NCBI RefSeq assembly: GCF_021049285.1
Contig: NZ_CP088017.1
Location: forward strand, 3,483,380 to 3,547,379
DNA: 64,000 nucleotides
Direction: 5' to 3'
Source of the DNA: Ruania halotolerans
Lineage (GTDB): Bacteria > Actinomycetota > Actinomycetes > Actinomycetales > Beutenbergiaceae
Each line of letters starts with the position of its first letter. The stretch's first letter is position 1. The notes beneath the pieces are model-generated. The model was not told the origin of the DNA and searched no databases. It saw only the letters and a program-made list of their open reading frames with translations. Made by a program: the position numbers and the translations under genes. Positions 8,429-18,635 of this stretch are shown here, one piece after another.

Positions 8429-9535
8429 ATGCTGCCGCACGCACGACAAGAGTTCCTGCTGCGCCAGTTGGAGCTGCACGGCAGCCTCCGGGCAACTGAG
8501 GTTGCCCAGATGATGGGCGTCTCACCCGTCACGGTACGGCGCGATATCGCCGAGCTCGCGGACCAAGGCCGGGTGGAGCGCGTGCACGGCGGCGCGCTGT
8601 CCAACGGGAGCAGGGCCGGGCGCCCCGACGTGGCCAGAACGCTCATCGGAGTGGTGGTTCCCTCGCGAACGTTCTACTACCCCGATGTGCTCCATGGCAT
8701 GGAGTCAGTGGCAGCCACCATGCGTGCGAGGATCGTCCTGGGCGTGGCGGGGTACAGCCCTGAAGCCGAGCGAAGCCGGGTCGAGCGCCTGCTCTCCTTG
8801 GGCGTGGAGGGCCTCGTCCTCACACCGAGTCACGTCCAGGCGCCGGAGGAAACCGCGCCCTGGCTTGCCTCCATCCCTGTGCCTGTGGTGCTGCTCGAGC
8901 GACATCTCGATGCCACGCGCAAGGTACGGGAGATCGACAGCATTCGGTCCGACCACTCCTACGGGGCGATGCTCGCCGTCGATCATCTCGCTGCTCTCGG
9001 GCACACCAGGGTCGCTCTGGCGCTGGACTCGTGGACGCCGACGGCTCCATGGATCCGCACCGGGTATCTGGAAGCAGTGGACAAACTCGGCCTGGATCCC
9101 GTTCCGGTGACCGAGATGCCTTCGGGTTTCAACGACCTGCAGGCGATCACGGACGCGGCCGATGCAGTCCTGAACATGTGCCTGGCCTCACAGACCCGGG
9201 CGGTGCTCGCCCACTCGGACCATCACGCCATCCAGATCGCGGAGATCGCGCAGCTGCGCGGTCTGCGAGTCCCCGAGGACATCGCGGTCATTTCCTACGA
9301 TGACGTCCTGGTCGCGCACGCCGCCGTGCCGTTGACGGCCGTGACCCCGCCGCGGGTGGAGCTGGGCAGAGAGGCGCTTCGCATGCTGATGGGCCGGGTG
9401 GACGGCACCGAGGAGCCGAGTTCTCCTCGTCATGTGCAGCTCCTGCCTCGGCTGACCATCCGCGAGTCGTGCGGTGGATCGGTGCGCCTTCCCCCTCCAC
9501 GCCGTACCGCAGTTGCTCGCCCACGACGTCGATGA
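8429..9535 (+). CDS. Hybrid transcription regulator: DeoR-type HTH with LacI-type sensor domain
   Basis: 368 residues. Residues 1-55 are a DeoR-type winged HTH (MLPHARQEFLLRQLELHGSL, ATEVAQMMGVSPVTVRRDIA, then RVERVHGGAL), not the LacI HTH. From about 70 on it is a periplasmic-binding-protein-like effector domain of LacI/GalR type (LIGVVVPSRTFYYPDVLHGM, GLVLTPSHV, RSDHSYGAMLAVDHLAALGH, IAVISYDDV). ATG 8429 has GGAG 6 bases upstream. It is divergent from the dehydrogenase and precedes the dipeptide-type importer. The likely effector is a sugar-like or small organic ligand brought in by that importer. Confidence 0.88.
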   Translation: MLPHARQEFLLRQLELHGSLRATEVAQMMGVSPVTVRRDIAELADQGRVERVHGGALSNGSRAGRPDVARTLIGVVVPSRTFYYPDVLHGMESVAATMRARIVLGVAGYSPEAERSRVERLLSLGVEGLVLTPSHVQAPEETAPWLASIPVPVVLLERHLDATRKVREIDSIRSDHSYGAMLAVDHLAALGHTRVALALDSWTPTAPWIRTGYLEAVDKLGLDPVPVTEMPSGFNDLQAITDAADAVLNMCLASQTRAVLAHSDHHAIQIAEIAQLRGLRVPEDIAVISYDDVLVAHAAVPLTAVTPPRVELGREALRMLMGRVDGTEEPSSPRHVQLLPRLTIRESCGGSVRLPPPRRTAVARPRRR

Positions 9536-9536
9536 T

Positions 9537-9552
9537 CGCTTTTGTCCTTTTT
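9537..9552 (+). promoter_or_regulatory. Candidate operator B before the ABC importer operon
   Basis: TCGCTTTTGTCCTTTTT starts two bases after the regulator stop, about 200 bases before the binding-protein gene. It matches candidate operator A. The 218-bp region to 9753 holds no convincing gene and presumably the importer promoter. Confidence 0.45.
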
Positions 9553-9753
9553 CTCGTTCCGACCGCTCTCGCTGGCTAGCCTGACGACCGCAAGAGGGAC
9601 ACCGGCGCAGGTGTGAGGTTGACGAGCCATCACCGAGGAAGGCTCTGGACGTCACACCTATGGTGTGCTCGTGCCGACGACGGCACGCGTACGGCACCGG
9701 TCGCCCTCCCACGGATCAGTTGTCAGCCGTTAGTTCGGTCGAGGAGGACCACG

Positions 9754-11754
9754 ATGCAACACACCAACGTTGGACAGGCACCACGAATCTCTCGCCGCCA
9801 GCTCCTGCAGGCCGGCGGAGGAACGGCCGCCCTGGTGACGCTGTCACTGGCCGCATGCGACGCCGACGGTGAGGGCACCAGCCCCGACGGCGAGGCCGTG
9901 GATCCGAACCGCCCACTCGAGGCCCCGGAGTTGACCGAGCGCGTCGAAGCCGGTGACCTGCCTCCGTTGGAGGAGCGGTTACCGGTGGAGGCAGATCGAC
10001 TGGTTGTCGAGTCAGCTGCGCTGGGCGTCTACGGCGGCGTCTACCACGGCGCGGTCGCCGACCAGGGCGACTCCCCCTGGTTGGAGCGGGTGATCGCCCA
10101 CGAGCCGCTACTGCGCTACGACCCGAACCTCGATGAGTTCGGCCTTCCCGGAGCGCTGAAGGAGGTCACGGTGAACGACACCGCCACCGAGTTCACCCTG
10201 CACCTGCGCGAAGGCATGAAGTGGTCCGATGGCGAACCCGTGACCGCCGAGGACATCATGTTCGCCGTCAACGACGTGTTCCTGAACACCGATCTTCACG
10301 GGAGCCCGCTCAGCCTGTTGCTGTCGGGAGGCGAGGCGTGCACAGCCGAACAGATCGATGAGTACACCGTGACGCTGACCTATCCGCACCCGAAGGGCGA
10401 CTTCATCGAGGAGATCTCCCGGGTGGCGAACGCCGTCGCAGCGAATCTGCTCTTCTTCCCCAAGCACTACATGGAGCAGTTCCTCCCGGACTACAACCCG
10501 GACGCCGAGGACATCGCCGAAGAGGCCGGCTTCGGCGACTGGACCGACTACTGGGTCGACCGTCGCGACTGGTGGAACAACCCCGAGCGGCCGGTGCTCT
10601 ACCCGTGGATCATCACCGATCCGCTGAACGAGGGCAATGTCACGGTCGCCGAGCGCAACCCCTACTACTGGAAGGTCGACTCCGGCGGCGCGCAGTTGCC
10701 CTACATCGACCGCCTCGAGTTCGAGGTGATCCAGGAGGAAGAGGTGATGCTGCTGAAGGCAGTCAACGGGGAGCTCGACATGCACTCACGACACTTCAAC
10801 TCCGACGCCAACAAGCCTGTCCTCGCTGACGGGCGGGAATCCGGCGGCTACCACTTCGTGGACGTTCAGCCCACCTCGATGAACCGGATGATCATCGCCC
10901 TGAACATGAACCACCAGGACGAGGAGCTCGCCGAGATCTTCCGGAACAAGGACTTCCGCGTCGGCCTTTCGCACGCCATCAACCGCCAGGACATCATCGA
11001 CACCGTCTACCAGCGTCAAGGGGAGCCCTGGCAGGCAGCTCCGCACCCGGAATCGCCGTTCTACGACGAGGAGTTCGCCAAGCAGTTCACCGAGTTCGAC
11101 CTCGACCTGGCGAACAGCCATCTGGATGCGGCAGGCCTGACGGACAAGGACTCGGACGGATTCCGGTTGCGGCCCAACGGCGAACGCCTTCGGATCAACC
11201 TTGACGTCACTAACCTGTTCCCGGAGTGGGCTCCCGCCTCCGATCTGATCCGCCAGACCTGGGCCGAGGTCGGCGTGGACATGCAGGTGAACACGATCGA
11301 ACGGAGCCTGTTCTACGACCGCAAGACCGCGGAGGCGAACGAGCATGACGCGAACGTCTGGGCCGGCGATGGCGGTCTCAAGATCGAGATGCTGGAACAG
11401 CGCTGGTGGTTCCCCTCCGGTGGCGAGTCCAACTTCGCCATGAAGTGGGCCGAGTACTACTCCACGCGAGGTGACGGTGAGAATGCGGTTGAGCCTCCCG
11501 AGGCGCCGATGCGTCAGATGGAACTGGCCTGGCAGATCCCCCAGGAGCCGGACCCGGAGGCGCAGAAGGAACTCTTCCGCGAGATCCTGCAAATCGCGAA
11601 GGAGCAGTTCTACGTGATCGGGATAGCGCTTCCCACGCCGGGGTACGCGGTGGTCAAGGACACGCTGCAGAACGTACCCGAGTCCTTCCCCGACTCGTGG
11701 CTGCACATGACGCCCGGTCACATCGATCCGCCGATCTGGTTCTTCTCGGAGTGA
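9754..11754 (+). CDS. ABC transporter substrate-binding lipoprotein, peptide/oligosaccharide (family 5) type
   Basis: 666 residues, long for family 5. The N-terminus carries a twin-arginine signal (RISRRQLLQAGG) and a lipobox ending at Cys35 (LSLAAC). Family 5 hallmarks include FTLHLREGMKWSDGEPVTAE near residue 147 and FRNKDFRVGLSHAINRQDII near residue 400. The first residues after Cys are acidic and flexible. ATG 9754 has GAGGAGGA upstream. It leads an operon with two permeases and a fused ATPase. In actinobacteria such long family 5 proteins often bind plant-derived oligosaccharides rather than peptides; the flanking dehydrogenases fit a non-peptide substrate, but this is inference. Confidence 0.9.
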   Translation: MQHTNVGQAPRISRRQLLQAGGGTAALVTLSLAACDADGEGTSPDGEAVDPNRPLEAPELTERVEAGDLPPLEERLPVEADRLVVESAALGVYGGVYHGAVADQGDSPWLERVIAHEPLLRYDPNLDEFGLPGALKEVTVNDTATEFTLHLREGMKWSDGEPVTAEDIMFAVNDVFLNTDLHGSPLSLLLSGGEACTAEQIDEYTVTLTYPHPKGDFIEEISRVANAVAANLLFFPKHYMEQFLPDYNPDAEDIAEEAGFGDWTDYWVDRRDWWNNPERPVLYPWIITDPLNEGNVTVAERNPYYWKVDSGGAQLPYIDRLEFEVIQEEEVMLLKAVNGELDMHSRHFNSDANKPVLADGRESGGYHFVDVQPTSMNRMIIALNMNHQDEELAEIFRNKDFRVGLSHAINRQDIIDTVYQRQGEPWQAAPHPESPFYDEEFAKQFTEFDLDLANSHLDAAGLTDKDSDGFRLRPNGERLRINLDVTNLFPEWAPASDLIRQTWAEVGVDMQVNTIERSLFYDRKTAEANEHDANVWAGDGGLKIEMLEQRWWFPSGGESNFAMKWAEYYSTRGDGENAVEPPEAPMRQMELAWQIPQEPDPEAQKELFREILQIAKEQFYVIGIALPTPGYAVVKDTLQNVPESFPDSWLHMTPGHIDPPIWFFSE

Positions 11755-11809
11755 CCTGGCAGCCATGATCCACATCGCACGACCCGATGACACGAGGAGG
11801 TGACCAGAG

Positions 11810-12802
11810 GTGCTGCGTTACATCGCTCGCCGTCTGCTGATCCTGATCCCGACCCTGGCGGCGATCTCTCTGGTCACCTTCATCGTGATCCAGCTGCCAC
11901 CGGGGGACTACCTGACCACCCGGGTGGCTCAGCTCGCCGCCCAGGGGGACGGATCCCTGAGTGCTCAGGAACTCGACCGGTTGACCGCACGATACGGCCT
12001 CGACCAGCCCGTGTACGTGCAGTACTGGACCTGGATCTCCAACATCGTCATGCACGGCGACTTCGGAGATTCCTTCGTCTACAACCGCTCCGTGGGCGCA
12101 CTACTCGCGGAACGGCTTCCGCTGACGATCCTGCTCTCGGTACTCACGCTGCTGTTCATCTGGGCCGTGTCCTTCCCGATCGGCGTCTACTCGGCGATGC
12201 GCCAGTACTCGGCCGGTGACTACACCTTCACGTTCCTGGGCTACCTCGGACTGGCAGTCCCGAACTTCCTCATTGCGCTCGTTCTCATGTGGCTCAGCCT
12301 CACCTACTTCGGCACGAGCGTGGGCGGACTGTTCTCCCCCGAGTACCGGGACGCACCCTGGAGCCTGGCGAAGTTCGGAGACCTCCTGACCCACATCTGG
12401 ATTCCGGTGGTGATCTGGGGAACGGCTGGGACGGCGGCGAACATCCGGGTGCTCCGCGCGAACCTCCTGGACGAACTGCGCAAGCCCTATGTCACCGCGG
12501 CCAGAGCCCGGGGCATGAAGAGAGGGCTACTGACGATCAAGTACCCCGTGCGCGTGGCAATGAACCCGTTCTTCTCCACGATCGGCTGGATCCTGCCGGG
12601 TCTGATCGCCGCCGATGCCATCACCTCGCAAGTGCTGAACCTCAGCACCACCGGGCCGCTCCTGCTCCAAGCTCTACTGGCGCAGGACATGTACCTCGCA
12701 GGCTCCGTCCTGCTGATCAGCGCCCTGCTGGTGATCATCGGGACGCTGATCTCCGATCTAGCACTCGCCTGGCTGGACCCCCGGGTCCGGCTCCGGTACT
12801 GA
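11810..12802 (+). CDS. ABC importer permease, DppB type
   Basis: 330 residues with six membrane segments. It opens with the DppB/OppB pattern (YIARRLLILIPTLAAISLVT, then FIVIQLPPGDY) and has the loop that contacts the ATPase (RANLLDELRKPYVTAARARG). The start is GTG 11810, with GAGGAGGT about 8 bases upstream. It follows the binding protein by 55 bases and precedes the DppC-type permease by 13, so they are co-transcribed. It forms the membrane channel with that partner. Confidence 0.93.
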   Translation: MLRYIARRLLILIPTLAAISLVTFIVIQLPPGDYLTTRVAQLAAQGDGSLSAQELDRLTARYGLDQPVYVQYWTWISNIVMHGDFGDSFVYNRSVGALLAERLPLTILLSVLTLLFIWAVSFPIGVYSAMRQYSAGDYTFTFLGYLGLAVPNFLIALVLMWLSLTYFGTSVGGLFSPEYRDAPWSLAKFGDLLTHIWIPVVIWGTAGTAANIRVLRANLLDELRKPYVTAARARGMKRGLLTIKYPVRVAMNPFFSTIGWILPGLIAADAITSQVLNLSTTGPLLLQALLAQDMYLAGSVLLISALLVIIGTLISDLALAWLDPRVRLRY

Positions 12803-12815
12803 GAGGAGGAACAAG

Positions 12816-14000
12816 ATGACTGAAGTATCCGCTCGGGTATCCGGAGACGAGCTCAGCGACGGCGGCAAGAACTCGATCGAGTCCGTGCAGCTCTCCGGTG
12901 ACAGTGAGGATGTGCGCGAGTCGGTCGCGCTAGCCTCGCAGTCGCAACTGGTGTGGTGGAGTTTCAAGAAGCACCGAGTTGCACTGGTCTGCGGTGTGAT
13001 CTCCGTGGCGATCTACGCCATCGCGATCCTGGCGCCGTTCCTCGCCCCGTATCCGGCAAGCGCCCATAACAACGAGTACACCTACGCCCCGCCACAGTCC
13101 ATCCACCTGTTCCATGAGGGCTCCTTTCGCCCGCATGTGAATGGGTACACCTTCGAACAGGACCCCGACACCCTCGCGCTCACCTTTGCGGTGGACACCG
13201 AGCAGGTGGTGCCGATCGGGCTATTCGTCCGTGGTGCCGAGTACGAGATCCTCGGTGTCATTCCGTGGGACCGGCATCTGATCGGACCCACGGACCACGA
13301 GGGCCCACCCATGTACCTCCTCGGTGCCGATGCGAACGGGCGAGACCTCCTCTCCCGGATCATCCACGGCACCACGATCTCCATGTCCGTCGGCCTGATC
13401 GGGGTGCTGCTTTCGCTCTTCCTCGGCGTGCTTCTCGGAGGAATCTCCGGCTACCTCGGTGGCAAGGTGGACACCGCGATCCAACGGCTCATCGAGTTCA
13501 TCATCGCGATACCCACGATCCCGTTGTGGATGGCGCTCTTCGCGGCGGTTCCCTCCTCGTGGAGCCCGGTGCAGCGGTATCTCGCCCTGACCGTGGTGAT
13601 CTCACTGGTGGGCTGGGTGGGGATGGCCAGGGAGGTACGCGGGAAGTTCTTCGCCGTACGCAACGAGGAGTACGTCTCCGCCGCGATCGCCGACGGTGCC
13701 AGCCAGGGCCGCGTGATGTTCCGGCACATGCTGCCCTCGTTCACCAGCCACATCATCGCGAACCTGTCCCTCTCCATCCCGACCATCATCTTGGCCGAGA
13801 CCGCTCTCTCTTTCATCGGGCTGGGGCTACAACCACCCACCGTGAGCTGGGGCGTTCTGCTGCAGGAAGCACAGAACATCCGGGCCGTCTCTACAGCCCC
13901 GTGGATTCTCTTGCCGGGCGTTGCCGTGGTGATCACGGTGCTCGCCATGAACTTCTTCGGCGACGGCCTCCGCGACGCAGCCGACCCCTACAAGCACTGA
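12816..14000 (+). CDS. ABC importer permease, DppC type
   Basis: 394 residues. A polar N-terminus of about 45 residues precedes the first membrane segment (VISVAIYAIAILAPFLAPYP). A long external insertion (about residues 85-165) includes GADANGRDLLSRIIHGTTIS, typical of DppC in oligosaccharide-type systems. The ATPase-contact motif is NEEYVSAAIADGASQGRVMF. The end, PGVAVVITVLAMNFFGDGLR, is a DppC signature. GAGGAGGA lies 7 bases before the ATG. The pair works with the DppB-type permease and the fused ATPase downstream. Confidence 0.93.
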   Translation: MTEVSARVSGDELSDGGKNSIESVQLSGDSEDVRESVALASQSQLVWWSFKKHRVALVCGVISVAIYAIAILAPFLAPYPASAHNNEYTYAPPQSIHLFHEGSFRPHVNGYTFEQDPDTLALTFAVDTEQVVPIGLFVRGAEYEILGVIPWDRHLIGPTDHEGPPMYLLGADANGRDLLSRIIHGTTISMSVGLIGVLLSLFLGVLLGGISGYLGGKVDTAIQRLIEFIIAIPTIPLWMALFAAVPSSWSPVQRYLALTVVISLVGWVGMAREVRGKFFAVRNEEYVSAAIADGASQGRVMFRHMLPSFTSHIIANLSLSIPTIILAETALSFIGLGLQPPTVSWGVLLQEAQNIRAVSTAPWILLPGVAVVITVLAMNFFGDGLRDAADPYKH

Positions 14001-14067
14001 CGTGTCCCGGTCCGGCGCGTCCCACCCGAGCGGTGGTCTCAGCCAAACGACTCTCAGGGAGAGCACC

Positions 14068-16233
14068 ATGGGCGACATCCTCGCCGACGCCAGCCCCCGT
14101 CCCGACGCCCGCCCTACAGCACCATTGCTGGAGATCGCGGACCTGCACACACACTTCGATACCGCAGACGGCGACGTCCGAGCCGTCGACGGCGTCAGCC
14201 TCAGCGTGCGCCCCGGCCGCACGCTCTGCGTGGTGGGTGAGTCCGGATGCGGTAAATCCATCACGGCTCGCTCGGTGCTCCAACTGGTCGATCCGCCCGG
14301 CCGGATCGTCAGCGGCAGTGTCCGCTGGGAGAAGCCGGGCGATGATCCAGTCGATCTCACCACCCTGGAGCCGGACGGGGAGCGAATCCGCGAGATCCGC
14401 GGGAACGAGATCGGCATGGTGTTCCAGGAGCCGATGGCCTCACTCTCCCCCATGTACACGGTCGGGGCCCAGCTCACCGAAGCCATCCGACTGCACCGCG
14501 ATGTGGACCCGAAAGAGGCCCGCAGAATCGGTGTGGAACTGCTGGGCCGGGTCGGAATCCCGCAGCCCGAGGACCGTTTCGACGCTTACCCCTTCCAACT
14601 CTCCGGCGGCATGTGCCAACGCGTGATGATTGCGATCGCGCTGAGCTGCGATCCAGCCCTGCTCATCGCTGATGAACCGACCACTGCGCTCGACGTCACC
14701 ACCCAGGCCCGAATCCTGGACCTGCTCAAGGAGCTCCAGCAGGAGACCGGTATGGCGATGATGTTCATCACCCATGACCTGGGCGTGGTGGCCGAGATCG
14801 CCGACGACGTCACGGTGATGTACCTGGGCCGTGCCGTGGAGCACGGCACAGTCGAGCAGATCTTCACTGCACCGAAGCACCCGTATACGCGCGCACTCCT
14901 CGGATCCCTGCCCACGGTGGACGAGACCGCGGCACGGCGACCGTTGACGGCCATCCGTGGCATGGTGCCGCACCCCCAGAACAGGCCCAGTGGCTGCCCG
15001 TTCCGGACCCGGTGCGATTTCGCGATGGAAGGGGTCTGCGATGTGGACGCACCATCGGAGACCGAATTCGCCGATGGCCACCGGGCTTACTGCCATCTAT
15101 ACAGCGAATCGGAGGAGCGCAGCGCCTTCGAGCTACCGACTCCCGAACTGCGCGAACCCGTCGCAGCCACCACACGCACCGAACCGGCCGAAGGTGCGCC
15201 GCTGCTTGAGGTCAAGGGTCTGACCAAGCACTACGCCGTCTCGGGTGGAATGTTCCGGCGGCGTAAGGGAAGTGTGCACGCCGTCGACGGTGTGGACCTG
15301 ACCATCCGCCCCGGCGAGACACTGGGCCTGGTCGGTGAGTCCGGCTGCGGCAAGACCACACTCGGGCGGAGCATCGCCCGACTCGTTGACGCCTCGGCCG
15401 GGCAGATCCTCTTCCGCAAAGAGGACGGCGCTCAGGTCGATCTCGCACAGTTGCAGGGAGCGGCACTGCGCAGCTACCGAACCCAGGTGCGCGTGATCTT
15501 CCAGGATCCCTTCTCCTCACTGAACCCACGCATGACCGTGGAACAGATCGTCGGCGAACCGCTCAAAGCGAACGGGCTGGCCAGCGGCAGCGCCCTGAGC
15601 GACCGAGTCGCCCAGATGCTGCGACGAGTGGGGATCCGCCCGGAGTACATGCCGCGATACCCGCACGCGTTCTCCGGTGGAGAGCGCCAACGCCTGAACA
15701 TTGCCCGCGCCCTGATCACCGGACCACGCCTGGTCATCGCCGACGAGCCAGTCTCGGCACTGGACGTCTCGGTGCGAGCACAGATCCTGAACCTACTCGG
15801 CGACCTCCAGGACGAGTTCGGGCTCACCTACTTGTTCATCTCCCACGACCTGTCCGTGGTCGAGCACGTCAGTGACCGGGTCGCAGTGATGTACCTGGGC
15901 AAGATCATCGAAGAAGGGCCCACCGACGACCTGTACCGCGCACCACAACACCCGTACACCCAGACGCTCCTGCACGCCGTCCCGATCCCGGATCCGAGCG
16001 CCCGCCCTGAACGTGCAGCGGCAGGTTCGGACGAGCTACCCGACCCGATGAACCCGCCGGCCGGTTGCTCGTTCCACACCAGGTGCCCGTACGTCAAGGA
16101 CACTCCGTGCACGACGGTGCAGCCGGAGCTGCGCCCGGCAGGTGAGGACCGCAGCGCTGCCTGCCACTTCTCGGACGAGCTCACCCTGCCAGGAATCTCC
16201 CGCATGAGGGTCGAGGATCGCAGCAGCTCCTGA
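14068..16233 (+). CDS. Fused double ABC ATPase (DppD-DppF type)
   Basis: 721 residues carrying two complete ATPase halves. Half 1 (about 10-350) has Walker A GESGCGKS, signature LSGGMCQRV and Walker [13 protein letters not shown]. Half 2 (about 385-715) has [17 protein letters not shown] and [12 protein letters not shown]. Each half ends in the oligopeptide-transporter C-terminal Cys motif (CPFRTRC and CSFHTRC). ATG 14068 has GGGAGAG upstream. In most systems these are two proteins; the fusion guarantees a heterodimeric motor. It powers uptake by the two permeases just upstream and ends 25 bases from the convergent flavoprotein gene. Confidence 0.95.
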   Translation: MGDILADASPRPDARPTAPLLEIADLHTHFDTADGDVRAVDGVSLSVRPGRTLCVVGESGCGKSITARSVLQLVDPPGRIVSGSVRWEKPGDDPVDLTTLEPDGERIREIRGNEIGMVFQEPMASLSPMYTVGAQLTEAIRLHRDVDPKEARRIGVELLGRVGIPQPEDRFDAYPFQLSGGMCQRVMIAIALSCDPALLIADEPTTALDVTTQARILDLLKELQQETGMAMMFITHDLGVVAEIADDVTVMYLGRAVEHGTVEQIFTAPKHPYTRALLGSLPTVDETAARRPLTAIRGMVPHPQNRPSGCPFRTRCDFAMEGVCDVDAPSETEFADGHRAYCHLYSESEERSAFELPTPELREPVAATTRTEPAEGAPLLEVKGLTKHYAVSGGMFRRRKGSVHAVDGVDLTIRPGETLGLVGESGCGKTTLGRSIARLVDASAGQILFRKEDGAQVDLAQLQGAALRSYRTQVRVIFQDPFSSLNPRMTVEQIVGEPLKANGLASGSALSDRVAQMLRRVGIRPEYMPRYPHAFSGGERQRLNIARALITGPRLVIADEPVSALDVSVRAQILNLLGDLQDEFGLTYLFISHDLSVVEHVSDRVAVMYLGKIIEEGPTDDLYRAPQHPYTQTLLHAVPIPDPSARPERAAAGSDELPDPMNPPAGCSFHTRCPYVKDTPCTTVQPELRPAGEDRSAACHFSDELTLPGISRMRVEDRSSS

Positions 16234-16258
16234 CGTTCTGCCCAGGAGCGCGCGCAGA

Positions 16259-18463
16259 TCAGTGGATGTTGCCGTCCTCGCGATAGGCCTTCCACACGTT
16301 CTCGAAGAAGTCATCGCCCTCGGGAAGCGGACGGACCGGGCGCCACCGGAAGACGGGCACACCGGCCTGGTCTGCCTCCTCCCGGGTGACGACCTCGGCA
16401 AAGGCGGGAGACGCCGTCGGGACCTGGGACGGGGCGCACGCACCGTTCTGGCCCGAGGGGGCCACCCACGCAGCCTCCTGCACCTCATGGGCCAGCGCTC
16501 CGCCGTCGAGGGTGAACCGGAACAGTTCGGGCAGGTCCAGTTCGGCCTCAGCGTTCTCCCCGTACCCCACGAGCGGCAACTGACCCTGCGGGTCGGTGTA
16601 AAGCACCGATCCACGCGATTTGCCACCGTGGGCCACGTAGTCCGCCATCGCACTCAGGTAGATGTAGGCGGTGGTGAGGATGTCGCGCACCAGGAACGTG
16701 CGGTTCATCGACCGGCGCGAGGACTGATCGGCGCTGATGAGCTCGCCGTAGGTACTCAGCCACTCGTGTACCTGAACCAGGGCTTCGTTGATCGATTCGG
16801 GTGAACGCACCGGCCCTGCCTTGGCGCTCATCAGTTCTTGCACCTCACGCAGCAGGTCACCGGTGTTGTCCGGTGCGCCCGCGGCTTGGCGCGCCGCGGC
16901 GGCCTCGGCCAGCGCGCGTGCACCTGTGACTACCGGTGCCGCGGCCTCGGCGAACTCCGCCTGGTCTGCGGGTTCCTCCGTGCGGCGAGCGGCGATGAAC
17001 TGCGCCGCGCGAGTGGCGCCCACCTGGCCGCTGTTCAGCGCGGCACCACCGGGGCGGTACACCCCGTGCGCACCGCCGGCCTCCCCCACGGGGAAGAAGC
17101 CGCTGATGTTGGACTGCCACCAGGCGTCCACGAGCAGGCCGCCGTTGTTGTGCTGCGCGCACACGTCCACTTCGAGCATTTCTTGCTCCAGGTCCACCTG
17201 CGGGTTCTTCTCCAGGTAGAACTGGTAGGCGGGTTCGTTCATCGCCCGCAGCCGCTCGATCGGGGTGCCGAAGAGTACGCCGGCCTTCTCCAGGTACTCG
17301 CGCGCCTCGGGCTCGAGAGCATCCGGGTCGAAGGTCTCCTGCACTGGGTTGGAGCGGAAGTCCAGGAAGACCCGCCGCCCGCGCAGCACCGTCTCCCGGT
17401 AAACCAGCAGGTCGATCAGGCTGGACCCATCCCGGGCTTTGCGGATATCGAACGGCCACTGATAGCCCTTGAGGAACACCAGGGTGATCAGGCGCCCGTA
17501 GTCCGGGATCGACTCCGGGAGGAACTCGCGCTCGTCACCTCCGTCGGCATCGGTGGAAATGAACCGCGGCACCACTTGCATGTAGGTACCGGAGACGTTC
17601 CAGCGCGGTTTGATCGAGGCGAGCCCGAACTGCCATTCGGTGAGGTTCTTCCCGTGGACGCCGGCGCGGTAGGCGGCGCCCGATGCGCCCCACTGCCCGT
17701 TCGGGAACACCCGGGTGGCGTAGATGCCGGCAGGGCCGCCGGTGGCGTAGACGACGTTCGTGCACCGGATCAGCAGGTAGGGCGAGCGTTCGCCGTCGTG
17801 CGGCACGTCGGTGCGCAGCAGAAGAATGCCGCGCACGGCCCGCTCCTCACCCGAGCCTGCGACGATCAGGTCCACCACGCGGCAGTCGTCGTAGATGGGC
17901 GTGCCGTTGCGGGCGACCTTCTTCTCCAGCTGCTCCACCATGGAACGGGAGGTGTACGGCCCCACGCTCGTGCCCCGACGGCGGGGGTCGTGGTCGGTCT
18001 TGTACCCGACGAACTCCCCGTACCGGCTCTGCGGGAACGGCACCCCCAGGTCGCACAGGCGAAGGAAGCCTCGAGCGGAGAGGGCGGCCTCGGCGAGGGC
18101 GTTGTCACCGTCCATGGCGCCGCCGGAGAACAACGTCTGCGCCATCTCGTGGACGGAGTCACCCTCAGGACCGGACAGGCTGAGCTTGTAATAGGTCTGC
18201 TTATCCGAACCCGCGTTCCGGCTGGCCCCGGCGCCCACCTTGTCGGTGACCATGACGACGTCATCCTGACCGAACTCCCACAGCCGGTCGGCGGCGCAGA
18301 ACCCGGCCGAGCCGGTGCCCACCACCACGGTGTTCGCGGTGACCACGGGGATATCGATGCCGGCAATCGTTTCGATCGTGGCACCGGGTACGTCGGACAC
18401 CTCAGTGGTGCCGGACGCGTCCGTGGTGTCGGACGCGCTGGCGGTGACGCTGCTGCTGCTCAT
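16259..18463 (-). CDS. FAD-dependent dehydrogenase, fumarate reductase/succinate dehydrogenase flavoprotein family
   Basis: About 734 residues. After a Ser/Thr-rich leader comes the FAD-binding Rossmann motif VVVGTGSAGFCAADRL near residue 45 and a second FAD contact, NAGSDKQTYYKLSLSGPEGD. The family's ATGG motif is NVVYATGGPAG, and the substrate-side motif is NGGLLVDAWWQSNISGFFPV with GEAGG. A domain after about 560 is helical, as in fumarate reductases and aspartate oxidase. The first ATG has no usable ribosome site; ATG 18463 is preferred, moderately. It faces the importer operon and probably oxidises or reduces an imported substrate or its product. The exact reaction is not readable from sequence. 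Confidence 0.8.
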   Translation of the reverse strand: MSSSSVTASASDTTDASGTTEVSDVPGATIETIAGIDIPVVTANTVVVGTGSAGFCAADRLWEFGQDDVVMVTDKVGAGASRNAGSDKQTYYKLSLSGPEGDSVHEMAQTLFSGGAMDGDNALAEAALSARGFLRLCDLGVPFPQSRYGEFVGYKTDHDPRRRGTSVGPYTSRSMVEQLEKKVARNGTPIYDDCRVVDLIVAGSGEERAVRGILLLRTDVPHDGERSPYLLIRCTNVVYATGGPAGIYATRVFPNGQWGASGAAYRAGVHGKNLTEWQFGLASIKPRWNVSGTYMQVVPRFISTDADGGDEREFLPESIPDYGRLITLVFLKGYQWPFDIRKARDGSSLIDLLVYRETVLRGRRVFLDFRSNPVQETFDPDALEPEAREYLEKAGVLFGTPIERLRAMNEPAYQFYLEKNPQVDLEQEMLEVDVCAQHNNGGLLVDAWWQSNISGFFPVGEAGGAHGVYRPGGAALNSGQVGATRAAQFIAARRTEEPADQAEFAEAAAPVVTGARALAEAAAARQAAGAPDNTGDLLREVQELMSAKAGPVRSPESINEALVQVHEWLSTYGELISADQSSRRSMNRTFLVRDILTTAYIYLSAMADYVAHGGKSRGSVLYTDPQGQLPLVGYGENAEAELDLPELFRFTLDGGALAHEVQEAAWVAPSGQNGACAPSQVPTASPAFAEVVTREEADQAGVPVFRWRPVRPLPEGDDFFENVWKAYREDGNIH

Positions 18464-18483
18464 CGGTCCTGCCATCCTTCATC

Positions 18484-18541
18484 GCGAGTGCGGCCGATTT
18501 CGCTCATTTCGTGAGATATAGCCGAAATCGGGGGCACTCGC
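18484..18541 (-). repeat. Palindromic repeat element, copy 1 (inverted)
   Basis: A 58-base imperfect palindrome with ends GCGAGTGC and GCACTCGC. Read on the minus strand it aligns over its full length with copies 2 and 3. It lies just upstream of the flavoprotein start. See copy 2. Confidence 0.7.
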
Positions 18542-18569
18542 TGGAGTGTGGGTCGGGTGTCGCGGAGAT

Positions 18570-18626
18570 CGAGTGCGGCCAATTATGGGTACATCTCGCA
18601 GAATGAGCGAGATTCGCCGCACTCGC
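18570..18626 (+). repeat. Palindromic repeat element, copy 2
   Basis: A 57-base element with terminal inverted repeats CGAGTGCGG and CCGCACTCG and a conserved core ATCTCGCAGAATGA. It sits 28 bases after copy 1 in opposite orientation and 9 bases from the end of the SDR gene. It may be a REP/MITE-like element, or a paired site for a DNA-binding protein; it does not code for protein. Confidence 0.75.
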
Positions 18627-18635
18627 GTGTAGGGG

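Noticed and set aside
16838-18514. Long open frame (558 codons) on the + strand
   Set aside because: It is antisense to the FAD dehydrogenase, which has clear cofactor motifs.
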